This document shows positions 47,770 to 57,692 of a stretch of DNA of 64,000 nt, piece after piece; positions within the stretch are counted from its first letter, which is position 1, and each line of letters begins with the position of its first letter. Both the position numbers and the translations under genes were made by a program. The notes under the pieces were generated by a model. It had not been told where the DNA came from. It saw only the letters and a program-made list of their open reading frames with translations, and searched no databases. Source of the stretch: Altererythrobacter epoxidivorans (GTDB lineage Bacteria; Pseudomonadota; Alphaproteobacteria; Sphingomonadales; Sphingomonadaceae); contig NZ_CP012669.1 in the NCBI RefSeq assembly GCF_001281485.1, positions 1,178,001-1,242,000 of the forward strand. Direction: 5' to 3'.

Positions 47770-50283
47770 TCAATAAATGCCGCCCTGGTCCTCGACGAAA
47801 TCGGCCGGTTGCCCCTCGCCGTCCGTGACGACGGTCTGCTGTTCCCCGCCGCCCCGACCACGGCGGATCAGTTCCAAGATTTCCTTGCGCTTCGCGGCGA
47901 TCTCGTCCTGCCGGGTCGATCGAGCAGGTTCCGTATCGGGCTTGAAAGCTTCCCAGATCACCGACGCCTTCGGATCATCGGTCGGCCATGCATCGAATAC
48001 ACGCTTGCCCGAGATACGGTCGATCCTGACCATCCGGATGCCTGCAGGTGCCACCGGCGGCTCATCCTTCCAGCGATCCTTGGTCTTTTGCACGAATTCC
48101 TTGAAGATCGGAGCGGCAGTGTTTCCGCCCTGTACCCATCCGCCAAGGTTCCGAGGCTGGTCGAACCCGACATAGACGCCAGCGACAACCTCAGGCGAAC
48201 CGCCGACGAACCAGGCGTTGGTCGGACCCGAGGTCGTACCTGTCTTGCCGAACAGCGGCAGGTTCAGGTCACGCAGGCGGACAGCAGTACCACGCGTCAC
48301 GACGCCTTCGAGCATGTGAACCACCTGGTATGCGGTACGCGGATCGATCACTTCCTTGCCCTGCAATCCGAAGCGCGGCATCGCCTTGCCATCCCATTCG
48401 GGCATGTTGCAGTTGGTGCACTTCCGCTTGTCGGCGCGCCAGATCACCTTGCCGTGACGATCCTGGACATAGTCGATCAGTGTCGATTCATGCAGGCGGC
48501 CATGATTCGCAAGGGCGGCATAGGCGTTGACCATCTTCTGGACAGTCGTGTCACCAGCACCCAGCGCGAAGGCAGGATAGGGTTCATAGGAACCGATCTT
48601 CATGTTCTCGAACGTCTTGATAACCTGCGGCATGCCCGCTTCCATCGCGATGTGGACCGTCATCAAGTTGCGCGATTGTTCAAGGCCCCAGCGCATGGTG
48701 TGGACACCGCCACCGCCACCGCCGAAGTTGCGGAAACATTTCTCGCCGAGGTTCGCGCCCTGGTAGAAACAGAAAGTCTGGTCGGGGACCTCTGACGCCG
48801 GCGTCATGCCATTATCGAGGCCGGTCGCGTAAACGAACGGCTTGATCGTCGATCCCGGCTGACGGAGAGCCTGCGTCGCACGGTTGAAGTCAGACAGGCG
48901 ATTGTCGAAACCGCCCTGCATGGCAAGCACGCGGCCGGTCTGGACCTGTTCGGCTATGAACCCGCCCGAAACCTCGGGGATGGTCCTCACGCGGTAACCG
49001 GAACCGCTCGGTGATGCGGCGATGACATCGCCAGCCTTCAGCTTGTCCGGCAGTCCTGTAAGCGGAACTTCGCTGCCATCGGAAAACCCGATCTTAGCGC
49101 TCGAACCGCTGCGCTGGGTGACGACGCCGACCCGCCAGTCTTCATAGCGAACGGAAAGGTAGGAACTCGCAAGTTGGCTCGCCCAGTTCCCTTCGCTGAC
49201 GTCGAGCGTCGCGATCGGACCGGTCCAGCCCCGACTGCCGTGATAGCGCAGCAGCCCGGCGCGCAGCGCGTCCCTTGCCGCGATCTGCATTTCAGGATCG
49301 AGCGATGTACGCACCCACAGGCCGCCCGCATAGACGCTGTTGCTGCTCGTTTCGGCCGTCTCGCCGAATTGCTCGATTAGCGAACGGCGCACTTCCTCGA
49401 GAAAGTATCCGGCATCGACCGAACGCTCGCTGCGCTGGGTAACCAGGCCAAGCGGCTTGGCCTGCGCCTCGCGCATCTCCGCTGCGGTGATGAAGCCGTT
49501 TTCCTCCATCTTGCGCAGCACGAAATTGCGCCGGTCGATGGCCATGCTCTCGTTCGCCTTGCGGCCATAGCGCTCGGGCGCCTTGGGCAGGATCGACAGG
49601 AACGCCATTTCATGGAGGTCGAGGTCGCCCACGTCCTTGTCGAAATAGGCGCGGCTTGCCGCCTGCACACCGAAGCTGCGGCGACCGAGGGGAATTTCAT
49701 TGAGATAGAGCTCGAGGATTTCCTGCTTGCTCAAAACGCCTTCGATACGGCGAGCGAGGATCATTTCCTTGAGCTTGCGCGTGACCGAATATTCGTCACC
49801 CAGCAGAAGGTTCTTTGCGACCTGCTGCGTAATGGTCGAACCACCTACCGCGCGTTCTCCCGACCCGTACTTCACCGCATAATCGAATACGGCGTTAGCA
49901 GTACCGGTCAGATCGACCCCGCCGTGGCTGAAGAAGGTCTTGTCCTCTGCCGAAAGATACGCCTCGATCATCCTTTGCGGGAAATCGACATATTGTAGCT
50001 GCACGCGGCGTTCGCGGGCATAGGAATGGACGATCTCGCCGTCGATGCCGCGCACCACGGTCGGCAAGGGAGTCTCGTAATCGAGCAGGGTTTCTGCATC
50101 CGGCAGATCGCGGGCCAGCCAGAACCATGCAACGATCGTTAGCAGCACGAATGCCCCGATGGCAGCGGCCGCCCAACGGAACAGGCGACGCTCTCGCCAA
50201 TTCCGGCGAAACCATTCCAGCACGGCGTTGCTGTCGCGCCGCAAGCGGAAGCGGGCATATTCTACGGTGGTTTGTTCTTCCAT
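47770..50283 (-). CDS. mrcA: Penicillin-binding protein 1A (bifunctional transglycosylase/transpeptidase)
   Basis: 837 residues. A basic cytoplasmic tail and one membrane helix (about 37-60) anchor it. The GT51 domain has the catalytic Glu in YLSAEDKTFFSHGG and the GGSTITQQ motif. The transpeptidase domain has RQPGSTIKPF (Ser nucleophile, SxxK), EQSRNLMT (SxN) and FGKTGTTSG (KTG). I chose the ATG at 50283; a GTG seven codons earlier is possible. It makes and cross-links glycan strands. The amidase gene lies upstream in the same direction. Confidence 0.94.
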   Translation of the reverse strand: MEEQTTVEYARFRLRRDSNAVLEWFRRNWRERRLFRWAAAAIGAFVLLTIVAWFWLARDLPDAETLLDYETPLPTVVRGIDGEIVHSYARERRVQLQYVDFPQRMIEAYLSAEDKTFFSHGGVDLTGTANAVFDYAVKYGSGERAVGGSTITQQVAKNLLLGDEYSVTRKLKEMILARRIEGVLSKQEILELYLNEIPLGRRSFGVQAASRAYFDKDVGDLDLHEMAFLSILPKAPERYGRKANESMAIDRRNFVLRKMEENGFITAAEMREAQAKPLGLVTQRSERSVDAGYFLEEVRRSLIEQFGETAETSSNSVYAGGLWVRTSLDPEMQIAARDALRAGLLRYHGSRGWTGPIATLDVSEGNWASQLASSYLSVRYEDWRVGVVTQRSGSSAKIGFSDGSEVPLTGLPDKLKAGDVIAASPSGSGYRVRTIPEVSGGFIAEQVQTGRVLAMQGGFDNRLSDFNRATQALRQPGSTIKPFVYATGLDNGMTPASEVPDQTFCFYQGANLGEKCFRNFGGGGGGVHTMRWGLEQSRNLMTVHIAMEAGMPQVIKTFENMKIGSYEPYPAFALGAGDTTVQKMVNAYAALANHGRLHESTLIDYVQDRHGKVIWRADKRKCTNCNMPEWDGKAMPRFGLQGKEVIDPRTAYQVVHMLEGVVTRGTAVRLRDLNLPLFGKTGTTSGPTNAWFVGGSPEVVAGVYVGFDQPRNLGGWVQGGNTAAPIFKEFVQKTKDRWKDEPPVAPAGIRMVRIDRISGKRVFDAWPTDDPKASVIWEAFKPDTEPARSTRQDEIAAKRKEILELIRRGRGGGEQQTVVTDGEGQPADFVEDQGGIY

Positions 50284-50362
50284 GACTTGTCCCGCCCTTA
50301 GCACGTAGAATTCGCGGTAGGCTACCGGATTTGCGCGCAGATGAACGCCTTATGCGCCAGCT

Positions 50363-51247
50363 TCACGATACCGGTGCCGGCGTCCCCGCCTGCCGGGCGA
50401 AATATATGCGGATCGCACGTGCCATTACCTCGGCAAATTGCTTGCGTCCTTGATCGGAAAGCAGGCGCTGCGCCTCCTCGGGGTTCGTAACGAAGCCGCT
50501 TTCGTAGAGCACCGAGGGGACGTCAGGCGCACGCAGTACGGCGAGCGCCGCCGAACGCTTGGGTCGGGGATGGAACAGCAACTTGCCCTCTCCTGCACGT
50601 GTCACAAGACCAGCGAAAACATTCGAATCCTCTTGCGTCCGCCTTTGTGAAAGTTCGACGAGGATCGCACTGACTTCCTCGCTCTGTCCTTCGATCTCGA
50701 CGCCATTGAGGCGGTCGGCATCGTTTTCGCGTGCGGCAAAGCGCGCAGCCGCATCGGAAGATGCCTCGTTCGACAAAGTGTAGATGCTTGCTCCGGTGAC
50801 AGGCGCTTTCTCTCCTGCAGAATCGGCATGGATCGAAATGAAGAGATCCGCCTCCATCCGCCGAGCAATCTCTGGGCGCTCACCCAAGGTCAGCAGGCGA
50901 TCGTCATCGCGGGTCATGGCTACGCGAACCCCGCCCTGGCTGACCAGCTCGTCGCGCAAGGCAAGCGCGAGGCCGAGAACAATGTCCTTTTCGCGCACAT
51001 CGCCGCCAACAGCTCCGGGGTCCCGCCCCCCGTGTCCCGCGTCGATCACGACCAGCGGATCGTTCGGATCGTCCGAGCCGAGAATATCGGGAAGCTCGGT
51101 TTCCGCCCCCTCTCCAGGCAAGAGGAAACGCAAAACGTATTCCCTGCCGAACTCGGGAATCGGAACCCGCACCCCGCTCACAAACAGTGCCGCGCCAACC
51201 GCGACGGGCAGGAGGACGATCGCCGCCAGGTGATAACGGAGCATCAT
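50363..51247 (-). CDS. amiC: N-acetylmuramoyl-L-alanine amidase (Amidase_3)
   Basis: 294 residues with an N-terminal signal anchor (about 5-27). The zinc amidase domain has VVIDAGHGGRDPGAVGG (His), the Glu in VREKDIVL, FISIHADS (second His) and the late ILVELSQRR and LYESGFVTNPEEA with the catalytic Glu. It cuts the stem peptide from MurNAc, mostly at division. The regulatory AMIN domain is lacking. With mrcA next to it in the same direction this is a small cell-wall operon. Two ATGs in succession begin the gene. Confidence 0.93.
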   Translation of the reverse strand: MMLRYHLAAIVLLPVAVGAALFVSGVRVPIPEFGREYVLRFLLPGEGAETELPDILGSDDPNDPLVVIDAGHGGRDPGAVGGDVREKDIVLGLALALRDELVSQGGVRVAMTRDDDRLLTLGERPEIARRMEADLFISIHADSAGEKAPVTGASIYTLSNEASSDAAARFAARENDADRLNGVEIEGQSEEVSAILVELSQRRTQEDSNVFAGLVTRAGEGKLLFHPRPKRSAALAVLRAPDVPSVLYESGFVTNPEEAQRLLSDQGRKQFAEVMARAIRIYFARQAGTPAPVS

Positions 51248-51674
51248 GGTGTGACACCGTTAGGGCTTTGCCAATGCTTTGCGCAATATAGTTGCGGGGC
51301 GTAATGCACGGTGCTAGCACCCGATTACCGGAAGAGGACTGCCCAAGGCATTTGATTTTCGCATGCCCGGCGCCATTCCGATATCTTCGCGGAGCTTCTC
51401 CGCAAGATCGCAATACAGGTTGACGCAGTGACACGATTCCCCTCCCCGACCATCTTGCAAACGCGTTCATCGCGTCCTGCAATCTGTTCGGGCCGGGCCG
51501 CACCGTTCGAGTGCGATCGGAGCATTGCAGACACGAAGCTTCCGCCCCGCTGGAACTCAACCCGGGGTCGATTGAACACAACCGGAGAGGTGTCGAACAC
51601 CGCCGGTTTCCCTACATTTGCGCGCAACCTGGCCCGGTCACTGGCCCCGCCCGGCTGCGCCTGGAGAATTCATA
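51248..51674 (+). other. 427-bp gap holding the likely long RNase E leader
   Basis: Between divergent amidase and rne genes. No convincing gene is seen. It contains one strong hairpin (51383-51408), listed separately. RNase E of many bacteria controls its own level through a long 5' leader, and this gap is about the right size; the role is inferred. Confidence 0.5.
51383..51408 (+). promoter_or_regulatory. Hairpin in the putative rne leader
   Basis: ATCTT and GCGGAG pair with CTCCGC and AAGAT around a CTT loop with one bulged C: 11 bp of stem. It lies about 270 bases before the rne start. A candidate element for feedback control by RNase E. Confidence 0.45.
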
Positions 51675-54467
51675 ATGGCAACGCGCATGCTCATCGACGC
51701 GCGCCACCCGGAAGAAACGCGGGTGGCGGTGCTCAAAGGCAACCGGATCGAAGAATTTGATTTCGAATCGTCCGAACACAAACAGATCAAGGGCAACATC
51801 TACCTTGCCAAGGTAACCCGGGTAGAACCTTCGCTTCAGGCGGCATTCGTCGATTTCGGCGGCAACCGTCACGGCTTCCTCGCTTTCAGCGAAATCCACC
51901 CCGACTACTATCAGATCCCGCAGTCCGATCGTGACGCGCTTCTGGCCGAAGAGGCCGAGGCTGCCGAAGAAGAGGCTCGCCTCCGCGCCGAAGAGGAAGA
52001 GCGCGGCGAAATGCCGGGCGACGAATACGACGCCGAAAGCGAAGAATCGGCCGAAGCACTGGTCGAAGACCTCGCCGAAGACGGGCTCGAGGAAATCGAC
52101 ACCTCTGAAAAGGACCGGGTCGCCACCATCGAAGACGGTCACGTCGACGGCAATGGTGACGACGAGGATGAAGACGAAGACGATTCCGACGAAGAAAACG
52201 GCGATGACAGCCGCAAGTCGGGACGTGGCCGTCGCGGTCGTGGTCGCCGCCAGGGCCGCGGCAAGTCGCGCGCCAAGGAAGTGGACGAGGTCCGCGCCCG
52301 TCGCCTGGCCCTGCGCCGTCGCTACAAGATCCAAGACGTCATCCATCGCCGCCAGGTATTGCTGGTACAGGTGGTCAAGGAAGAACGCGGCAACAAGGGC
52401 GCCGCGCTGACGACCTACCTCAGCCTCGCTGGCCGATACACCGTCCTGATGCCGAACTCGTCGCATGGCGGCGGGATCAGCCGCAAGATCAGCTCTGCAT
52501 CAGATCGCAAGCGCCTCAAGCAGATCGTTGGCGACCTCAGCCTGCCCAAGACCATGGGCCTGATCGTCCGCACTGCAGGCCTCAGCCGCACCAAGACGGA
52601 GATCAAGCGCGACTTCGATTACCTTGCACGTCTGTGGGACGGTATACGGGAGAAAACGCTGGCTTCGGCTGCACCGACGCTGATCCATTCGGATTCGGAC
52701 CTGATCAAACGCGCGATCCGCGACATCTACAACCGCGATATCGAGGAAGTCGTGGTCGAGGGTGAAGAAGGCTACAAATCGGCCAAGCAGTTCATGAAGC
52801 TGCTGATGCCGAGCCACGCCCGCCGCGTGAAACCCTATTCCGACCCCATGCCGCTGTTCCAGCGCTATGGCGCCGAGGACCAGCTGCGTGCGATGTACGA
52901 TCCTGTCGTGCAGCTCAAATCGGGTGGCTATCTCGTCATCAACCCGACCGAAGCGCTGGTTTCGATCGACATCAACTCCGGTCGTTCGACCAAGGAGCAC
53001 GGCATCGAACAGACCGCCGTTGCGACCAACGTCGAAGCGGCGAAGGAAATCGCCCGCCAGCTGCGCCTGCGCGACATGGCCGGTCTGGTCGTCATCGACT
53101 TCATCGACATGGAATACAATTCCAACACGCGCAAAGTCGAAAAGGCGATGAAGGATGCGCTGAAGCACGATCGTGCGCGTATTCAGGTCGGACGCATTTC
53201 GGGCTTCGGCCTGATGGAAATGAGCCGCCAGCGCCTTCGCACCGGCGTGCTCGAAGCAACGACCCGCGACTGCCCGCATTGCGATGGAACGGGCCTCGTT
53301 CGCACCGCAAGTTCCGCCGGTCTTTCGGCTCTCCGCCTGATCGAAGACGAAGCTGCCAAGGGCAAGGGAACGATCATCCGCCTCGGCGCAAGTACCGAAG
53401 CTGCGATCTATCTCCTCAATTCGAAGCGCGCCGACCTCGCCGAAATCGAGGATCGTTACAATGTGACGGTCGAAGTAGTGCCGGAAGGCGAAGACGAAGG
53501 CGCGAAAATGACGGTTACGAGCATGGGCCCTCGCCCGTCTTCGGCACCGAAATTCGAACCGATCGTCGAAGACGACGACGATGACGACGACATCATCGAC
53601 GATGAAACCGACGAGGATGATCGCGAAGAGCGCGAAGATCGCGATGATGACGATGACGGTTCGAAGAAGAAGCGCCGTCGCCGCCGCCGTGGTGGTCGCG
53701 GGCGAAACAAGAACCGCGGTGAGGACCAGGGCGACGAATCGTCGAATGACGATGCCGACGAAGAGCAGGATGAATCCCGTTCGAATGGCGACTCCGACAC
53801 CGATGAAGATGGCGCACCGAAGAAGAAGCGCCGCCGGAGCCGTGGTGGACGCCGCCGTCGCAAGAACCGCGAGGATGGCGAAACCGCCGATAACGCCGAG
53901 ACGGTCGAAGATGCGGTAGAAGCCTCTGCGGACAAGGCGGAAGACATCGCGGAGAAGGTAACGGACGATATCGCCGTCGTCGGTGCCGCATCTGATGACG
54001 CCGAAGCGACCGACGAGAAGCCCAAACGCAAGCGCGCGCCCCGCAAGAAGAAAGCGGCGGACGAAAGCGAAGCGGTACAGGCTGAACCGGCCGAAACTGG
54101 CGAGGCCTCCGAGGAACCGGCTGAAAAGCCGAAGCGCAAACGTGCACCTCGCAAAAGGAAGGTCGAAGAAGCAGCTGAAGAGGTGAAGGAACAGCTGACC
54201 GACGACATCTCCGTCACCGCAACTACCGAAGCCCCTTCGGACACCGGAGACGAAGCAGAAGCTGCGCCGAAGAAGAAGCCAGCGCGCAAACGCGCACCGG
54301 CCAAGTCCAAGGCAAAAGCCGCCGATGGTAGCGAGGAAAAAGCCGAAGCATCCGACGCCCCCAAGGTCAAACCGGCGGCAAAATCGGAGACGCCAACTGA
54401 CGGAGGCGATGGCTCCGACGACGGCAAGCCGCGTCGCGGTTGGTGGCAGCGCACCTTCGGGGAGTAA
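51675..54467 (+). CDS. rne: Ribonuclease E
   Basis: 930 residues. The S1 domain opens the protein (KGNIYLAKVTRVEPS) and is split by an acidic then basic insert of about 120 residues (about 85-205). The catalytic core has SIDINSG with Asp432 and VIDFIDME with Asp475/478, and the zinc link CPHC at 533-536. The C-terminal third is disordered: Asp/Glu runs, Arg-rich patches and repeats of KPKRKRAPRK, a degradosome scaffold by analogy. ATG at 51675 has GGAG upstream; the open frame begins earlier without support. RNase E starts mRNA decay. Confidence 0.96.
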   Translation: MATRMLIDARHPEETRVAVLKGNRIEEFDFESSEHKQIKGNIYLAKVTRVEPSLQAAFVDFGGNRHGFLAFSEIHPDYYQIPQSDRDALLAEEAEAAEEEARLRAEEEERGEMPGDEYDAESEESAEALVEDLAEDGLEEIDTSEKDRVATIEDGHVDGNGDDEDEDEDDSDEENGDDSRKSGRGRRGRGRRQGRGKSRAKEVDEVRARRLALRRRYKIQDVIHRRQVLLVQVVKEERGNKGAALTTYLSLAGRYTVLMPNSSHGGGISRKISSASDRKRLKQIVGDLSLPKTMGLIVRTAGLSRTKTEIKRDFDYLARLWDGIREKTLASAAPTLIHSDSDLIKRAIRDIYNRDIEEVVVEGEEGYKSAKQFMKLLMPSHARRVKPYSDPMPLFQRYGAEDQLRAMYDPVVQLKSGGYLVINPTEALVSIDINSGRSTKEHGIEQTAVATNVEAAKEIARQLRLRDMAGLVVIDFIDMEYNSNTRKVEKAMKDALKHDRARIQVGRISGFGLMEMSRQRLRTGVLEATTRDCPHCDGTGLVRTASSAGLSALRLIEDEAAKGKGTIIRLGASTEAAIYLLNSKRADLAEIEDRYNVTVEVVPEGEDEGAKMTVTSMGPRPSSAPKFEPIVEDDDDDDDIIDDETDEDDREEREDRDDDDDGSKKKRRRRRRGGRGRNKNRGEDQGDESSNDDADEEQDESRSNGDSDTDEDGAPKKKRRRSRGGRRRRKNREDGETADNAETVEDAVEASADKAEDIAEKVTDDIAVVGAASDDAEATDEKPKRKRAPRKKKAADESEAVQAEPAETGEASEEPAEKPKRKRAPRKRKVEEAAEEVKEQLTDDISVTATTEAPSDTGDEAEAAPKKKPARKRAPAKSKAKAADGSEEKAEASDAPKVKPAAKSETPTDGGDGSDDGKPRRGWWQRTFGE

Positions 54468-54484
54468 TCCCGGTTGAGAAAATC

Positions 54485-54518
54485 AGAGGGCGCGGGGCGA
54501 AAGCTTCGCGCCCTCTTT
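54485..54518. terminator. Two-way terminator between rne and the methyltransferase gene
   Basis: AGAGGGCGCG (54485-54494) and CGCGCCCTCT (54507-54516) form a 10-bp perfect stem followed by TT on the plus strand; on the minus strand a TGATTTT stretch follows. It separates two converging genes. Confidence 0.75.
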
Positions 54519-54523
54519 CACGC

Positions 54524-55159
54524 CTACACGCCTGCCTTGCGCGCTATGCCCCACTCGTTCCAACCCGCAAAACGGGGCGACTTGGGCAGATAGCCCTGCC
54601 CCAAGGGTTCGACCTCGAAGCCCGATCCGCGAAGGGCCGATCCGATCGGACGGGTCAGGTGACACCCCCCGGCCAGACGCTTCCAGGTCGGCTCGATCCG
54701 CTCCTGCCATTTCACGACTTCCGCATCGGGCGCCCGCCCATGCTCGAGAAAGAGGAGCCTGCCGCCGGGTTTCAGGATGCGCCGCATCTCGCTCATCACG
54801 CGTGCGGGATCTTCCACGGTGCAAAGGGTAAAGGTGCACACAACGGTGTCGAAACTGCCGGAAGTGAAGGGGATTTCTTCGCCCCGCCCTTCGCGGATAT
54901 CGACTTCCCAGCCCTTGGCCCTCGCCTGGCTGCGCGCTTCGTCCAGCATCATCCCATGCGGATCGATGCCGGAAAAACTGGTGACGGCATTGGTATCGTA
55001 AAATTGCTGGTTCAGCCCGCCGCCGCAGCCGAGCTCGAACACGTCACCTGTGGCGAGCGGGACCAGCCCGGACCTGCGCTTCATGATCTGACCCTGGCTG
55101 CAGGCATAGCCCACCAGTCGCGGCATCAGATGTTGATCGTACCAGCTCTGCAATCCCAC
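54524..55159 (-). CDS. Class I SAM-dependent methyltransferase
   Basis: A 211-residue methyltransferase of the UbiE/Methyltransf_11 type. The SAM motif is VFELGCGGGLNQ, followed by the acidic SGIDPHG, SFDTVVCTFTLCTVEDP and LKPGGRLLFLEHG. The C-terminal part WKRLAGGCHLTR recalls phospholipid methyltransferase-like relatives, but the substrate is not clear. I chose the GTG at 55159 with GGAGGGG before it; a TTG 16 codons upstream is possible. Confidence 0.82.
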   Translation of the reverse strand: MGLQSWYDQHLMPRLVGYACSQGQIMKRRSGLVPLATGDVFELGCGGGLNQQFYDTNAVTSFSGIDPHGMMLDEARSQARAKGWEVDIREGRGEEIPFTSGSFDTVVCTFTLCTVEDPARVMSEMRRILKPGGRLLFLEHGRAPDAEVVKWQERIEPTWKRLAGGCHLTRPIGSALRGSGFEVEPLGQGYLPKSPRFAGWNEWGIARKAGV

Positions 55160-55247
55160 CGCGCGTCCCCTCCCAAGGTCACGTCGCACCGAGACTAACC
55201 GTTTCAATCGATTTGCAAATAGGAAAACGTCATCACCGCCAAGGCGG

Positions 55248-56015
55248 TTACCGTCCCTCTGCCATTAGCGCGCGGACCAGTTCGAGATCCTGCGGCTTGT
55301 CGACATCGACCGCTGCAAGCCCGTCACGCGCTGCCACTAGCTCGCTGCGAATGCCGATGCGCTGGCCGATCCGCCTGATCGCGTCTGCCATGCTCAACCG
55401 GCCGAAGAGATATGCCAGCAACATTCCCGGCCCGATCTTCGCGACCATGCGCCATGGCTTCTTGCGGTCCTGTTCGATCCGCATCCACAGCCGGATGGCC
55501 TCGCGGGACCGAGGCGTCTTGAGGTAAAACAGGTTGCAGCCCGACCACTCGCCATCGCCGAGCTTGAGGTAGGTGCGCTTGTTGCCCGGCAGTGCCTCCT
55601 CGACCGCACGACGCGGAGCCAGCATGACGCCAAGGTCCGCCGCCTCGGGCGTATCGTCGATGCATTGCCGTATCCAGTCGGGCCGGAGCAGCGCGTGGTC
55701 GCTTGTCGTCACGAGCATGGGCGCGCCGAAGGCTTCGAGGGCATTATGAACGCTCTGGCTGGGACCGGTAGCAGGCACCATGCATTCGGCGCCCCTGGCT
55801 TCCGCAATCGCGACGACCGCTGCATCATCGGCCAGCACGACGATCCTTTCCGGTCCTGCGCCCCGCACGGCATCGATAACGCGGTCGAGAACGGTCCGCC
55901 CTCCGACATCTAGCAGTGCCTTGTGCGAAACACCCTCTGCCGATGCCAGGGGATCGCCACCGGGACGAGTCCCGGCAAGGATCAGGGCTGTCACGCGTTC
56001 ATTGGCGGTGGTCAT
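55248..56015 (-). CDS. MobA-like NTP transferase domain protein
   Basis: 255 residues with a nucleotidyltransferase fold: ALILAGTRPGGDPLA (variant glycine loop), KALLDVGGRTVLDRVIDAV, LVTTSDHALLRP (metal-binding Asp) and a C-terminal VDVDKPQDLELV. It is probably an enzyme that activates a phospho-compound with a nucleotide, or the lone partner domain of the CDP-alcohol transferase encoded next to it on the opposite strand (starts 115 bp apart). Known two-domain polyol-phosphate enzymes have just this pair fused. The substrate is unknown. Confidence 0.78.
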   Translation of the reverse strand: MTTANERVTALILAGTRPGGDPLASAEGVSHKALLDVGGRTVLDRVIDAVRGAGPERIVVLADDAAVVAIAEARGAECMVPATGPSQSVHNALEAFGAPMLVTTSDHALLRPDWIRQCIDDTPEAADLGVMLAPRRAVEEALPGNKRTYLKLGDGEWSGCNLFYLKTPRSREAIRLWMRIEQDRKKPWRMVAKIGPGMLLAYLFGRLSMADAIRRIGQRIGIRSELVAARDGLAAVDVDKPQDLELVRALMAEGR

Positions 56016-56130
56016 AGGGTGCCCATAATCAACGCAGAAGCCATCGCACAGCCCCTCGTATGGGTTTTGCCTGTCAGTATCGCCTGCCTAAGGCATTGCC
56101 CAGCTTCACCGGGCCGCCTAATCCCGCGCC

Positions 56131-57267
56131 ATGACCAGCAACAATTCCATGCCTGCCATCGAAAGCATCGGACAGAACCCGACCAAGCTTTGGGGCCTGA
56201 CAATGCAGGAGCGCACGCGCCGCCTCGGGGCAACGCTCGGTCTCGATGGCAGCGACTCCTCATCCGCAATTCTCGTGAACGCGCAATACACTGCCGATCC
56301 TGCCTGGGTGCGACATGTGGTGGCGCATCCAGGTTATGTGCTGACGGTGGATGGAGTGCCTGCCCTCGCCCATGCGCGAACCCCGGAAGAGGCGCAATCC
56401 ATCCGCAACGCGATAAACGCGGCCACGGGTATCGCCGACACGGGTGCGCTCAATATCGTCCGTTTCGAGGACGGCCCCACGATCGAGAACAAGCAGTTGA
56501 GGAAGCGCGAGACCCCGTTCCTCATGAAGCTTGAGCCGGCCTCCGTTCGCACCATCGAGCGTGCCAGCTATTTCGGCGCCTACAAGGGCGTCACGGACAT
56601 TCTGACCAAGTATCTCTGGCCGGAATGGGCCCTCGTCCTGACACGGATGGCCGCCAAGGTCGGCATGACGCCGAACATGGTCACGGCCATCGGCGCGATC
56701 CTGTGCGTCGCTGCGACATTCGCCTTTGCCTACGGTCATTACTGGGCCGGCATGGCGATGGGCCTCGTTTTCATGGTGCTCGACACGGTCGACGGCAAGC
56801 TCGCTCGTTGCACCATCACTTCGAGTTGGTGGGGCAATATCTTCGACCATGGGATCGACCTCGTCCACCCGCCTTTCTGGTGGTGGTTCTGGGCAACCGG
56901 CCTCGTTTACTGGGGCCTAGAACTCGACGACCGGACGTTCTGGCTGGTCCAGGCGGCCATCCAGGGGGGCTACCTCGTCCAGCGCCTGATCGAAGGCGTG
57001 TTCATGCGCCGTAACGGGATGATGCACATCCATGTCTGGCGGCGGTTCGACAGCCAGTTCCGCCTGATCACGGCGCGTCGTAACCCCAACATGGTGATCC
57101 TGTTCGTTTCGATGCTGTTCGGCCGGCCCGACCTCGGCATCATCGCCGTCGCCTGGTGGACCGTCGCATCGCTCGCCGTGCATGTGGTACAGCTGGTCCA
57201 GGCGGAAATCGCCCGCGCCAGGAAGGGTGCGCAGCTCACGAGCTGGCTCGCAGGAGACGATGCATGA
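56131..57267 (+). CDS. CDP-alcohol phosphatidyltransferase family protein
   Basis: 378 residues. The C-terminal 240 form the membrane enzyme domain with the exact signature DxxDGxxAR-x8-GxxxDxxxD, seen as DTVDGKLAR at about 216-224, then GNIFDHGID. The preceding segment (TIERASYFGAYKGVTDILTKY) is like the linker in inositol-phosphate transferases. The N-terminal 130 residues look like part of a nucleotidyltransferase without its loop. It should join a CDP-activated alcohol to another alcohol or lipid. The HIT gene overlaps its stop (ATGA). Confidence 0.85.
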   Translation: MTSNNSMPAIESIGQNPTKLWGLTMQERTRRLGATLGLDGSDSSSAILVNAQYTADPAWVRHVVAHPGYVLTVDGVPALAHARTPEEAQSIRNAINAATGIADTGALNIVRFEDGPTIENKQLRKRETPFLMKLEPASVRTIERASYFGAYKGVTDILTKYLWPEWALVLTRMAAKVGMTPNMVTAIGAILCVAATFAFAYGHYWAGMAMGLVFMVLDTVDGKLARCTITSSWWGNIFDHGIDLVHPPFWWWFWATGLVYWGLELDDRTFWLVQAAIQGGYLVQRLIEGVFMRRNGMMHIHVWRRFDSQFRLITARRNPNMVILFVSMLFGRPDLGIIAVAWWTVASLAVHVVQLVQAEIARARKGAQLTSWLAGDDA

Positions 57268-57692
57268 ACGAGACGATCGAGAAATTCGGCTATCCCGGAA
57301 CGCTGCTCGCAGAATTCGAGCATTGGGTCATCCTGCTACGACCCGCCCAGCCTACTCTGGGCAGCCTCGTCCTTGCGGCCAAGTCCGATGCGACCGAGTT
57401 TTCGGCTTTGCCGGCAGAAGCGCACGCCGAACTGGCGACGGTGACGAAAGCCATCGAAAGCGCACTGCGGGCCTTCGTCGATTACGCCAAGATCAACTAT
57501 CTGATGCTGATGATGGTTGACCCCAACGTCCATTTCCACGTCATCCCCCGCTACGAGGGGTCACGCGAATGGAACGATGTCGAATTCGTCGACGTGGGTT
57601 GGCCGAAGCTACCCGACCTCGGTCATGCCGTCGCACTCGACGCCAGCCAGATCGACGCGCTCAAGGAAAAACTCGCGCCTTTACTCGGCTAG
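57264..57692 (+). CDS. HIT family nucleotide-binding protein
   Basis: 142 residues with the histidine-triad-like motif in NVHFHVIPRY and the family FEHWVILLRP strand and helix. HIT proteins hydrolyse or transfer nucleotides from NMP-linked compounds. The gene overlaps the CDP-alcohol transferase gene by four bases, so a role with CDP-linked intermediates is likely, for instance removal of side products; that is inference. The convergent nucleotidyltransferase gene starts its stop at the very next base. Confidence 0.85.
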   Translation: MNETIEKFGYPGTLLAEFEHWVILLRPAQPTLGSLVLAAKSDATEFSALPAEAHAELATVTKAIESALRAFVDYAKINYLMLMMVDPNVHFHVIPRYEGSREWNDVEFVDVGWPKLPDLGHAVALDASQIDALKEKLAPLLG

